DNA of 64,000 nt from Agapanthus africanus. Taxonomy: Eukaryota; Streptophyta; Magnoliopsida; Asparagales; Amaryllidaceae. Made by a program: the position numbers and the translations under genes. The stretch's first letter is position 1, and each line of letters opens with the position of its first letter. Below, in pieces: positions 1 through 10,511 of this stretch. The stretch is from assembly GCA_030015575.1 (NCBI GenBank), contig JASDDO010000001.1, positions 321,813,595-321,877,594 of the forward strand. Reading direction: 5' to 3'. Below the pieces are notes generated by a model. It saw nothing but the letters and a program-made list of their open reading frames with translations, did no database searches and was not told the origin of the DNA.

Positions 1-232
1 TAAAAGACGAACATGTTTTACAATAAGTAGGATAAACTTACATTTTTCATGTTCCCTTTATTATGCTTTTAAGAAAACATTTTTCTTAGTTATACCTTAT
101 TTCAAAACTGCACCTCTTTTATTTCTTTAAAATGTTTAGATTTCTGGGTTTCAGCTTACTTGGATTACGTTACGCCTTTAGACGTTACGTGATTTAAGTG
201 CTGGTCACGAGCTAATATTTCGGGTCGTGACA
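1..232 (-). mobile_element. End of an unrelated LTR-type element (family G, left copy)
   Basis: Read on the minus strand, this stretch begins TGTCACGACCCGAAAT at position 232 and runs out of the window at base 1. The same start with related sequence (AATCCAAGTAAGC, CCCAGAAATCTAAA) reappears in plus orientation at 63756. The TG start and abrupt junction with F leader sequence at 233 suggest the outer end of an LTR. Starts of this kind are common in plant Ty3/gypsy LTRs, but no coding domain is visible, so the family is not established. The other end and its target duplication lie outside the window. Confidence 0.5.
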
Positions 233-3094
233 AATTACACCCTACAATTTCCCCAATCTTTCAGCCAGGCCAGTGCCGGTACTTTGAAGGATGTTCCCCG
301 TGCTTTCGCACGGACCTAATTAAAATAAACCTCGTTTTCCTAGGGGCGTAACCCTGTTGACACCTTTCTAGACATCTACTTAATCGGCTAATTGTGATGT
401 GTAAAACTCTTCCAGGAGTAACTCTTACTCGCAGTGGGTATCGGGATCCAACTATCTCATAAAAGGTATGCAATCTCATTGCAAATTTCAACACTTGAAA
501 TTCCCGATAATGTTTTGCCCCTAGCAACTTATGACCTTAACATGGTCAACAAATCATAAGTGCTAGCAAAGTTCAACCCGTCATTTCCCGATTGAATTAA
601 ACCCACCCGCACGACCCTTAACATAGTCAACAAAGTCGCACGACTACCCTAATCCAATCGCATCATATGCTTATGCAGATAAGCACTAATCAGCTACCGC
701 ACACTACGCCTTAACATAGTCAACAAACATAGCACGAATACTAACTAGTACTTATCTGAAATGACAGAGGGCTAGGACAGTTTTTTATGAAAACCTTTTG
801 CATAATGAACTTGATATCGTTGTAGAATCAAATGATTTAAATGGAGTGTTTTTGAGGCCTTTGCTAGTTTTGCTAAAGAGGTCACTCCCGGTGAAGGGAT
901 CTCGGCTCTTTCCTCGTCGAATGAGGTGCAGGATATTCACAATACCACTATGCAAAGCAAGAACTAGAAAAGCAATCAAAAGACAAAACCGAGGGTTGTA
1001 GAATCTGCCAGTTATTGTTAAAGATGTCACTCTCGATGAAGGGATCTCGGCTATTTCCTTATCGAATAAGGTGCTGGATATTCTACAAGGAATACCGCTA
1101 TACAAAGCAAGAACTAGAGCTACTAGTTTTTAAAACAAGTTTCTACAACATCTTTAGGTTTCTTTTATTTCATTAATCTCATTAATGAAGTCCCATTTAA
1201 TTATGCTTCCCAAGCAACACATATGAAACGAAAGCAATAATATATAATATATATATATATATATATAATATAAGCATTCGTCTCAGAATATAATCAATGA
1301 TCACATCACAGAATATCGCAGCAGAACACAACATATGAAATATTGGATATACTAGGATTTCCGGGTTTTATTTTAAGCCTGTATAAAACACGGATTCCAC
1401 GGTCGTGATGAATAGCCAATCCCACATCCGTAAACCCCTACGAGAGCGGCAAGCAACCCTACCAATTCTAGAGTTAGGAGACCCAGTCTCGACTCCTCGA
1501 GATAGTCTCCTACTGGACCCTAGAACCCGGTTACTTGTGCTCCCCGCCTTGGGTCTATCCTAATGCGGAAAAGTAAATAATATACAATGGTGACATCATC
1601 CTCAATCCGGAAGTGCTCCAATAAAAGAATATTACATATAATGAATTTTACATGAATGAAAATGAAAAACTCTCATCTCACATAAAACCCCCGGCTATTC
1701 AATCACGACGATCCAATATAACATATCCCAGCAACACATAACATCACATGTCATCAACGTAAGTAAATATGCGTATCTCAATTGTCGTTGACATATAGCA
1801 CCGAAACCGGCGATACACCACATATTACACTTACGGTTACAGAAAAGAAAGTGAAAAACTACAACAGTTGGAATCCGCAACTACTTTAGACATCATAAAC
1901 CCAATATATCACATACATTGGATTTCATGCATAACCAATTGAATTCCTTAGACATCGCATGCCCAACAATTATAAACCTCGCATTTTAGTCTCGATCTCG
2001 AAAACAATTTTCAATATCTAGTCGGGCAATTCAACAAGATTCCCGACATCCTGATCGAAAGCTCATCGGAAACTTTAGTAGACGGCCGCACCCCCCGATG
2101 CCATCGACGAAGTGCACAAAGGTGGAACACCGCTGCCGCGAGCACCCGAACAGATGCTTTTGGCGACGGGGTTCTCCTACAGTCACTTGGTCGGGGCTAT
2201 GGGGCGTGGCGATCTAATAAGGTTACCCGGCGAGTATCCGTGTACGCTACGTGATTGCGACGGATTTTCGATCACATCAAAATCCCGTGGCAACCGATCA
2301 AATGAGACTAAACTAATAGATTTATAAAATTCAAACTAGTTATCTCATAACTACTTGTGGATTCCAAATATTGTATCCCATCACATAATATCCGGAAGAC
2401 GATAAACTCTTCGATCGATTCATCAAAGTGCCACAATTTCCCGACAACTCAACACTTGAGCACAGTTTTAATAATACCCAGAAGATGCCACAGTACCTAT
2501 GAACCAGCCGTAGAAGGGTCAAACCAACGCCTCATATGTGACAACGCTGAACTACCACAAACCCTAGGGTTTAGTGGCGGTTCTGACGGTCACATAATCG
2601 AGTTAAGGTTTCGTTCTTCTAGAGGGTCCACAAAATCACTTGCATATTTTTCCGAATACGTTAAACATGTAAAAATGGGTTTTTGACAATCGTTCGAACT
2701 TTTTAATTTCGCCTAGACAATATGTGAATAACCCGAAACAATGTTAAAACTACGAATACGAAACAGTCCGAATTGCTTATAGTGTAAGATTACATCACAT
2801 ACAAAATTAACAAAAATAAACAACACCTGAAACACCAAAATCCAGTCATTTGAACACTGAAAAAAATTGAGGGGGGTGCTCGGATTTGGCCGAGATGGGC
2901 ATGTATGGGCCGGCCACTTTTTGTCAGAATGACCTTAAATTTCTCCATTGTTCATGATATTTCCCATATAGCACTCTGTACTTGTTTTTAAAAAATTTTG
3001 ACAATTATTTAAAATCGACAGAAACTGGATTTCGTAGTTTCAAGTTCGGAGTTGTTTCGTAATCTTAACAAAATCAGTATAAATTTATAGCATG
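233..3094 (-). other. F untranslated leader with structured RNA segments
   Basis: No convincing ORF. The recurring leader structures are present: a GNRA-type hairpin at 298-313 (stem CCGTGC/GCACGG, sense loop GAAA); the three-hairpin array at 521-732; two tandem copies of a ~100-nt cassette at about 868-967 and 1016-1117; and a rod at 1442-1542. The rod pairs 1451-1458 with 1529-1536 (one wobble), GGAGAC 1477-1482 with GTCTCC 1505-1510, and the TTCTAG at 1466-1471 with CTAGAA 1520-1525. An AT microsatellite lies at about 1240-1272. Homologous blocks occur in B, C and H. The function is unknown; packaging or translation control is inferred from position. Confidence 0.6.
521..732 (-). other. 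F three-hairpin leader array
   Basis: Three hairpins at 521-566, 612-638 and 704-732. The first has an 8-bp arm ACTTATGA (527-534)/TCATAAGT (554-561), extended by CTAGC/GCTAG (521-525/562-566) across one bulged A. The second has CGAC/GTCG. The third reads CUAUG/CGUAG in sense with one U-G wobble. In sense each apex is UUUG-UUGAC-loop-GUUAA-GG, with loops CAU, UAU, UAU. The GUUAA arm, unlike GUCAA in other elements, is shared by all three F hairpins. Confidence 0.7.
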
Positions 3095-3106
3095 GCTCTG
3101 ATACCA
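3095..3106 (-). other. F primer-binding site (initiator tRNA-Met type)
   Basis: GCTCTGATACCA on the plus strand is the complement of TGGTATCAGAGC, the standard plant copia primer-binding site. One base (3107) separates it from the LTR end, as in A, B, C and D. It fixes F's orientation and LTR boundary. Confidence 0.9.
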
Positions 3107-3107
3107 C

Positions 3108-5299
3108 TGCAGGGTTACCTAGGACGGCAACAAGGTTTCGGGAGGCATCGTCCATGCCAAATTCAAAAATTTGCCGTTCTAGCTAACCCTAACTAAGAAT
3201 CGTTAACTAGAAATCGACGGAATGTAATGCAAACAACTTCGCATATGAAAAGTGATCAAGGAATACAACCTTTGTAGACCGGTCCTTCACTTCAATGGCT
3301 CCGTATAGTAGTCCCTTTGCTGCGATCGTGAACTCCGGACTCTAGAGAGGCTCTCATGAAGAAACGAACATGCTTGCTTCGAAGTCTTCGAGGCCGAAGA
3401 TGATCTACGTCGAGGAGACACTAACGCAAGCTATCTCTTCACTAATTATGAAATTAGTGAAGCAAACACCCTATACTAAATGGAAAGTAGTAGAGGATGA
3501 TGAAGTAGGAAGTGGGCTCACTTTAGATTTCATCTTCTCACACATTTTCCATCAACTCCATTGAAGATAGAAAGCTTTGAGGAAGAAGACAAAGAATATG
3601 AACTCATATGAATTAATCATCCAAATGAATTATTGCAACCATGGGTGAGTTATGCCCTCATGCCTAACTTATGTAGAGAATAAACCAAGGGGTAAGGTTA
3701 AGGGTTGGGTTAACAAATATCCTAAGGAATGACAAAAGAGTGGACTTTGTCAATGTTCTACAAGTTTCATCCAATCTTGAAAACATTGACCAAGTCTTTT
3801 CTCTTTTGTGATAACTTAAGCAATAAATAAAACCCTAACTTAACCCTAGCATGGTGTAAATCTCATATACCCATCTTGCATTGATCATCAAGCATGACAC
3901 AATACATGTACACAAATATACATATCACATATATACAATGTGCACATTAAGTGAGAAAAGAATCATAAGTGAGCTAAATATTAGTTAATGTAATATAATA
4001 TATCAAATATATAATTATACATTAAATTATCAAATCAACTCTTGATTTAATAATCCGGCTATATTACATATAACCGACTAATATCTTATGTAACAACTTA
4101 TCGAATCAACACTTGATCCGATAATCCGGCTATATCGCATATAACCGACCAATGTCACAATTCACGAGAATAGAATGCGGTATCACATATCGCATTAATC
4201 TCAGTCCCACACATATCACATATGTGCTCCTACTCTGTTTCGTTTGAGCCAGGAAACCCCTTTGTAGGACTCTAAAGACTAGTCAATACGCAGGCAGTAG
4301 GTGATGATCATATCAAACACCCACAAGCCGCAAGCGGTCTGCTAAACGTAACGGCCACCCAGGTATTGAGCGATCAGAAGATCAACAATCAAGCCTGCTC
4401 ACACTCCTGCGAATCCAATCAGTAACACTACCGTACAGTCCAGTCTCTTCGTCTGATATGTCGCATATCTCGTCTAGGGGTAGTGAACGTCAGGCCCCAG
4501 TAACTCGATAAGTCGTGCCGATGTAAGGCTCATAACGGGTTGAGAAACTTCTGATAACACTTACCGGTATATCTCTGAAGCAGCCCTGGCCTGAGACTTC
4601 CTGTTATAACCAATCGAGCACAGCGCAACATCAACTCCCAATACCGGGAGAGACGAAACCCCTCCTATCACTCATTGCCTCCATGTGATTCGGGACTGTG
4701 CCCAAAAGCCACCGTTTTGCATGTTCTCTTGAACGTGGTAAGGTGGAAATCAAAGCACAGTGGGAATTACACAAGACTCTATGACGATCTCGGGTCTACA
4801 GACTAACCTGTACCAGTGTCACCAAAGAACTGCTATCTAACGATAGGTATAATACCATCTAGGAGTTCTCGGAGAGTCCGTCCAGTGTACCCAGTCTCCA
4901 CTGAGCACCCGTATACTGTCTCCGATATCAAACACCAATGGATATAGGATCATCCATCGCCCATCTACATGGGTCGAGAAGCTATACGCTAGTCTACTCT
5001 GGTATATCGATGCCCTGTCTCAATACACCCATGACTAGGAACATTTGAAGGATGTACTTAGCGACTACTTTGTCCCCACTAGTATGATCTGCATCATAAT
5101 CCTGGTAGTCAAGTACTCATCCTAAGGACTTCATCAACATGTAATATAGAGACAATCAGTGTACATGTTAAGATAAAGTGCAACCAGATAGCATACTATC
5201 ATGTCGAGCAAGAAAGTCCTCCATGTATATGTCCAAGCATCCACTACAATATACATCGTATGTACAGTAATGGCCTCTAGGGCATATATATAACTAACA
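3108..5299 (-). repeat. F 5' LTR
   Basis: LTR of 2192 bp bounded by TGCAGGG (3108) and TAACA (5299) on the plus strand, so its sense start is TGTTAGTTATATATATGCCC. It has two diverged dyads in tandem: AAATCAA/TTGATTT around 4030-4050 and TCGAATCAA/TTGATCCGA at 4101-4121. The U5 end carries a small hairpin GGCAT/ATGCC in sense. Its partner LTR is outside the window, so it cannot be dated. Confidence 0.85.
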
Positions 5300-6937
5300 A
5301 TGAGTACACTGGACGGACTCGCCGGGAATGTGCTAGTTGGTATTATACCTAATGTCAGATAGCAGTTCCTAGGTGACATGTGTATAGGTTAGTCTGTCGA
5401 CCTGAGATCATCATTTGTCTCGTGTGAGTTCCCACTGTACTTTGATTACTACCCTACCACGGCTCAAAGGAGTCGTGCAAACAGATTTTGGTTGGGTACA
5501 GTCCCGAGCCACATGGAAGCAGTGATCAGATCGTCGGGGATTCGTCTCTCCCGGTATTGGGGGTTGATGTCACATTGTGCACGGATGGCCATCACCAGAA
5601 ATCCATGGCCATGGTGGACGAGAACTACCGATCTAAGATCGATAGTTTCTCAGGTGGTAATGGGTTTCATGCCGACACTAAATGTCGCGTTGTTAGGGGT
5701 CTGAATTTATCCACCCCCCTAGACTCGATATGCGATACTCTTAGACGAACAGACCGGACTGTACAGATATTATCACTGTCAGGATCAGTAGGGGTTCAGG
5801 ATGAGTTTGCTCGTCGGCCTCCCTTTCGCTCAATACGTGGGTAGCCGTTACGTACAACTAGTGCCGCTGACGTGCTTATGGTTAAACCCACTGCCAGCGT
5901 ATTGATGAGTCTTTAAAGTCCTACACAGAGGGTTTTCACGGTTCAGACGATATAGTGTAGATGATGTATGTTGGTACATACAGGTGTCCGATTAAATATG
6001 TGCACATGCTGCACAGACTTTAATCGGACGGTTGATAATACTAGCTGCTTAGGACCGAGCCGGATTATTAAATCAGGTTTTGATTTAATAATTTATATAT
6101 GTATTTATATATATGTATTCTAGTATTATTGTTCACTATTCATTTTCTCTCTTGACTATTCGTATTTTTGTACGAATACGCGTATATGTATTTCGATACA
6201 TGTACCGGGTTATATTCCGTAGTTATACGGAATAGCTTCTAGAAGTAGACACCTCCTTTGTATGATTTTCCTTTTATGGAAATTCATTTGTTTCACTAAT
6301 GAGGTGGAGGTGTGAGGTGGCATGAGCATGGGTCTTGGACATGTAGAGAGGCATGAGTCTTTATTGTTTAATGGAAAATTGAAGAGATATTTTGGTGGGA
6401 ATGAGAGAGGGGGCAGCCACTTCACAATGGGCTTGGCTCATTTTGTTTTCTACACTTGCTTTTTCTCCACTTGCTCATTCTCACTTGAAAACACTTAGTC
6501 ATTTTTCCATGGTTGCTCATGCCACATGTTTCCTCACCTCCTTCATCTTCTTGAGTTGGTCATTGAGCATATGTAATGAGAGAAAATTATAGTGACATAT
6601 TCCTACACCTCCACTCTCCATTACTAGCAACCTTGGAGCATCGGTTGCCTCGCTCGACGAGGCTGAAGCTTGTGCCGTTTCCCTCAGGTGGATCATCGTA
6701 GATGGAGGAAGATCGGCAACAAATTTCAATCAAGGAGCCATTAGGAGCTTGGGGATGATAGGTGAAGACCTAAGGACACGGATCAACACGGTATAACCAT
6801 CTAACTTCTTATATATAGCTTGCTAGTTTAGGGTTTAAAGTAGATCCAGACATCGGGTAATGGTAGCGCCAGTTTAGTAAATTTTTGTTCCGCATTTGGC
6901 CACGGTTTGATGGTCGGGGCGTTGCCGTAACCCAACA
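5300..6937 (+). repeat. J 5' LTR, 3' portion
   Basis: Plus-oriented LTR body with the U3 block shared by A and H (for example CTCTCCCGGTATTGGGGG near 5550-5567) and ending CCCAACA at 6937. A 12-bp dyad ATTATTAAATCA (6064-6075)/TGATTTAATAAT (6081-6092) is followed directly by a TATA-rich run at about 6094-6115, a candidate promoter. The first part of the LTR was displaced to the left by F. U5 sequence differs strongly from H's LTR, so the LTR at 53463 belongs to H and not to J. Confidence 0.75.
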
Positions 6938-6950
6938 TGATACCAGAGCC
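6938..6950 (+). other. J primer-binding site, diverged
   Basis: TGATACCAGAGCC starts immediately after the LTR end. It matches TGGTATCAGAGCC except for G to A at base 3 and T to C at base 6, in keeping with J's age. Confidence 0.7.
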
Positions 6951-8289
6951 AGCCTTTAAACCCTAAGCTAGGTTGTTTAGATAATGTTAAAGTATCGAAA
7001 TCGAAACAACTCCGAAACGATACCCTGCAGATTCCAATTTCTGTCAATTTTTAAAGTCTTCAAAAAAAATTTAGCAACTGCAGAAGACCACTAGACTTCA
7101 CCCCAAATATGAGACCATTCTACCCAAATTGACCCGAGCACAATGCTCTAGAATCCGTGCTGGCCGGCCATTCTGTGGATTTGGAACTTCGTATTTTGGG
7201 TGTGGTCCGGTCTCTGGAATTTTGGTTCAGTGGTATTCTTGTTTTGCCCAGTTTGGATATAGTGTTGTCTTTTGTTCAGGGGCAATTCAGGGTGTTTCGA
7301 AGTCGATAATTTAACACTGTTTGAATGTTTATAGTACTTACATTACTATCTGCGACCGTGAATGTTATAAAGCGGTACAACTTGTTTAATTGCTATAGTT
7401 CTTTTAGACGGGTTTGCGAACGTGATATTCATGTTGATGTTCTGTGTTGTGCTGTGTTGTGGTTGGATCGTCGTGGTGGATAGCTATGGTGCAATGTTAG
7501 TACAATTTAGTTTCATTTGTACATTTGATATTACGGGGTGAGCGTCCGACATGTGGACTGTCGTCACTGCCAGTTGGTATATTATTTGTTTGGGGCACGA
7601 CCGGGTTGAGGTCGATATCACCCTTGTATATTATTTTCTTTTCTGTACTAGGATTACCCCGCGGTGGAGTGCACGAATAGCCGGGTTCTAGAGGGCAACG
7701 GGTCCGCATCTCATGGCGTTGAGACGGAGGGAACCTTACTCTAGAATTGGCGGGCTATTCGCCGCACTCGTAGGGGGTATAGGTTGACCGACGGAGGGGT
7801 GCTGAAGTTACCGGATTCCATGAAGTGTTGGATGGCCCATTCACGTTGTTGAAGGGGGTTGTCTCACTTCTGGTTTTGGCGGGTAACTTACCGCGCTCGT
7901 AGGGGTCTAGGTTATCAGTGCACAGGCTATCCACACGACAGGGAACGTTGGGTCTCATTTGCGGTTCAAGTGAAACCCGGGGCTCCAAGATTATCCACCA
8001 TTCTGTGTTGCTTCTATGATGCTTCTGTGATGTTTCTTTATATCATGCCTGGGACGAATGTTATATATATTTATATATATACTAGTAGATGTTGTATATG
8101 TTTTGCACATGCGCTAGTCCAGTCCCCGCTCTGTCGTTAGTTAAGTAACTTAACGGGTGATGACGGGACCCAGTGGCGAATGCGGATGGCATATACATAT
8201 ATCATATATTTTCGTTCTTTTCTGGTGTGATTAATTGATGGGACTGCGTTGATTCTGATCAATGCAAGGATAAAACAAACCTATATGAT
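6951..8289 (+). other. J leader, first part, with two tandem rod hairpins
   Basis: No supported ORF. It holds two copies of the leader rod. In the first, GAGTGC 7667-7672 pairs with GCACTC 7764-7769, GAATAGCC 7675-7682 with GGCTATTC 7753-7760, and TTCTAGAG 7686-7693 with CTCTAGAA 7739-7746. In the second, AAGTTACC 7805-7812 pairs with GGTAACTT 7882-7889. Other elements show a single rod. A small hairpin TGCGTTGAT 8245-8253/ATCAATGCA 8258-8266 lies just before the A insertion; related hairpins with different stems occur at the same place in A, B, D and H. The leader resumes at 28685. Confidence 0.6.
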
Positions 8290-8294
8290 GTTGT

Positions 8295-10497
8295 TGTTGG
8301 TGTATATGCCCTAGAGGCCATTACTGTATCATACTAGTATGTATATTACTTGATGGATGCTTGGGATATTCACAGTTGTATAGACAATCTTGCTCGATAT
8401 AGTAGTATGCTACTTGGTTTGTCTCTGCTTTAATGTGTACATGTGTGTTTATTCATTATATCACCTACACGCATTAGTAGAGCCCTTAGGATCTTTGCTT
8501 GATTACCGGCGTTGTGATGGCGATCACACTCGTGGGAGCTGGGTAATCTACAAGCACATCCTTATACACGTCCCTAGTCGTGGGAGTATCGAGATAGGGC
8601 ATCGATACTCCGGAGTAGACTAGCGTATGCGCTTCTCATCCCAGCACGGGAGACGGTCTGTCCCACAGCCGTCAGTACGCCGTACTTGAGATAGTATGCG
8701 GGTGCTCGTTAGGTTATGAGTACACTGGACAGGACTCGTCGGGAACTGATGGTTGGTATTATACCTATCGTCAGTTATCAGTTCCCAGGTGACATGAGTA
8801 CAGCTTAGTCCGCTGACTTGACACTGTCACTTCGCCTCGAGTGTGTTCCCACTGTTCTTTGATTAGTACCCTACCACGGCTCTACTGAGTCGTGCAAACA
8901 GGTAGTAGTTAGGAGCAGTCCCGAAGCACTTGGAGGCAGTGACGGTTAGACAGGATTCGTCTCTCCCGGTATTGGGGGTTGACATCGCGCTGTGTCTAGG
9001 AGAGCCATTACACAAGTAGTCCCTGGCAAGGGCAAGCGAGATATACTGGTAGGTTTCCAGTGTTATCTCACGGTGTTCTGGGCTTCACTCCGACACGACT
9101 TGTACCGCTATTAGGGGACTGACGTTTACCACCCCCCTAGGCCCGCCATGCGATGTATCAGACGAACAGACCGGACTGTACGGAGATTGTCACATACAGG
9201 CTCAGTAGGAGTTCGGATGGGTTTACCTCATCGGCCTTCTTATCGACATCTACCTGGGGACCGTTACGTACAGCTAGTGCCGCTTGCGGTCTGTGGTTAA
9301 ACCCACTGCCAGCGTAGTGTCGAGTCTTTAGAATCCCACACAGAGAGTTTCCCTGCACTGAGCGAAACATGTAGATGCCGTATGGTTTTACGGCAGGGCT
9401 GCGATCACTTACGTACACTTGTGTGCGTGTGGTGTTCGGGCAGGCAATATTGGTGGGCTTTGGTTTAAGCCGGATCCTAGTATTGCACGGATGGATTTGT
9501 TTTGTCTTCTGTGCATCCGCATTCTACGGAATACGGATGCAGGTGTGTATGCACAGTTTTCCGGAGCGATGAAGGAGGAGGTGCCTCATTAGGGTTTTGG
9601 CAGTTGGTTCGGCCAAAACCGTTATGTGGCAGGCTCATTAGGGTTTTGACAGTTGATTCGGTCAAAACCATTTTGAGGCGGACTCATTAGGGTTTTGACA
9701 GTTCGTTTTGGTCAAAACCATTATGAGCCGGGGACATTATTTACTAATCCTTTCATTGATAATTATGTTATGGCTAATTACATTGACCATTTGACCATCT
9801 TGACTTTGTTGACCGTTTGACCAAAGTTGACTAGGATCTTCTTGAAAGATCTAAAGTATTCTTTGGTTTTCTTTTTCTTTTTGTTATGATAATGGTCATG
9901 TCATTTGTAGCCATCAACTTTATCTTGATGGGATTAGTAATGATAATGTTTTGCATTATTGCAACCATGGTTGGTTTTTCTCTTGGTTAAGTTTTTCATT
10001 TTGCTCATTCTCATTCTCTCTCTTGAAATGAGAAGCTCCATGGTTGTTAGCTAGCTCCTCCTTCTTCCTCCTCTTGATTCATCTTTTGATCTCATGTGTT
10101 GAGAGATAAAGATCCCACAAAGACAAAAGCATTCATCTATCACTTCTACACAACCTAGGGCTTCTAGATTAGCAATCTCTTTGCCCTAGTTACCTCGGCT
10201 CGAGGTGGAGCTCGGTGTACATCTCTCGGGTGGATCGTCTTCGACTCAAGGAGGCCGCGGAGGTGACCAAAGTCCGGATCAAGCCACGGAGCAAGCAAAG
10301 AGAAGAACAACAAGAAGAGAAGGAGTTCAAGTTGAGGTATAACCCCTAACCGAGTAGACAAATCTCTAGTTAGGATGCTAGTGTATTGTTTAGCAAAGAT
10401 CCGGCTTTTACGGTCCATGTTACCAAGTTTAGAAAAAATTTTGTTTTACCGTTTCCGCAACCCCGAAAGTACCGGGAGAGGTAACGTGGACCTAACA
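8295..10497 (+). repeat. A 5' LTR
   Basis: Starts TGTTGGTG and ends CCTAACA, followed by one base and the primer-binding site. The middle (about 8480-9320) is strongly conserved with the LTR of D, while the last ~700 bp differ. It holds three 49-bp repeats with hairpins (9593-9719) and a cluster of TTGAC (W-box type) cores at about 9780-9830. Short ORFs such as 8390-8623 seem to reflect DNA conservation; I do not call them genes. Confidence 0.93.
9593..9719 (+). promoter_or_regulatory. Three 49-bp tandem hairpins in A LTR
   Basis: Perfect 9-bp dyads at 9593-9620 (GGTTTTGGC/GCCAAAACC), 9642-9669 and 9691-9719 (GGTTTTGAC/GTCAAAACC), each preceded by CTCATTAG. The first copy differs from the others at paired positions on both arms, so pairing is kept. 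Each arm also holds a TTGAC or TTGGC core, so the dyads may be protein sites. The same array is in the 3' LTR at about 27776-27902. Confidence 0.55.
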
Positions 10498-10498
10498 G

Positions 10499-10511
10499 TG
10501 GTATCAGAGCC
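10499..10511 (+). other. A primer-binding site
   Basis: TGGTATCAGAGCC one base after the LTR end; perfect match to the plant initiator tRNA-Met type site. Confidence 0.95.

Larger units (their letters stand above)
233..5299 (-). mobile_element. Element F: 5' part of an Angela-like Ty1/copia retrotransposon
   Basis: Minus-strand element holding, in sense order, a 5' LTR (5299-3108), a primer-binding site and about 2.9 kb of leader. Its gag-pol and 3' LTR lie beyond family G, which interrupts it at 232/233. F itself sits inside the 5' LTR of J: plus-oriented J LTR sequence resumes at 5300. The base run ATGAG at 5300-5304 should be one copy of its target duplication; the partner is outside the window. 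Confidence 0.85.

Noticed and set aside
521..732. CRISPR-like spaced repeats in the leaders
   Set aside because: Three ~20-bp repeats at ~80-bp spacing might suggest an array, but spacing is uneven, flanks form stems, and the setting is a plant retrotransposon.
9375..9690. Short ORFs on both strands in A LTR (repeated at 27558-27873)
   Set aside because: They coincide with the hairpin repeats and occur on both strands, so the open frames are by-products of repetitive DNA.
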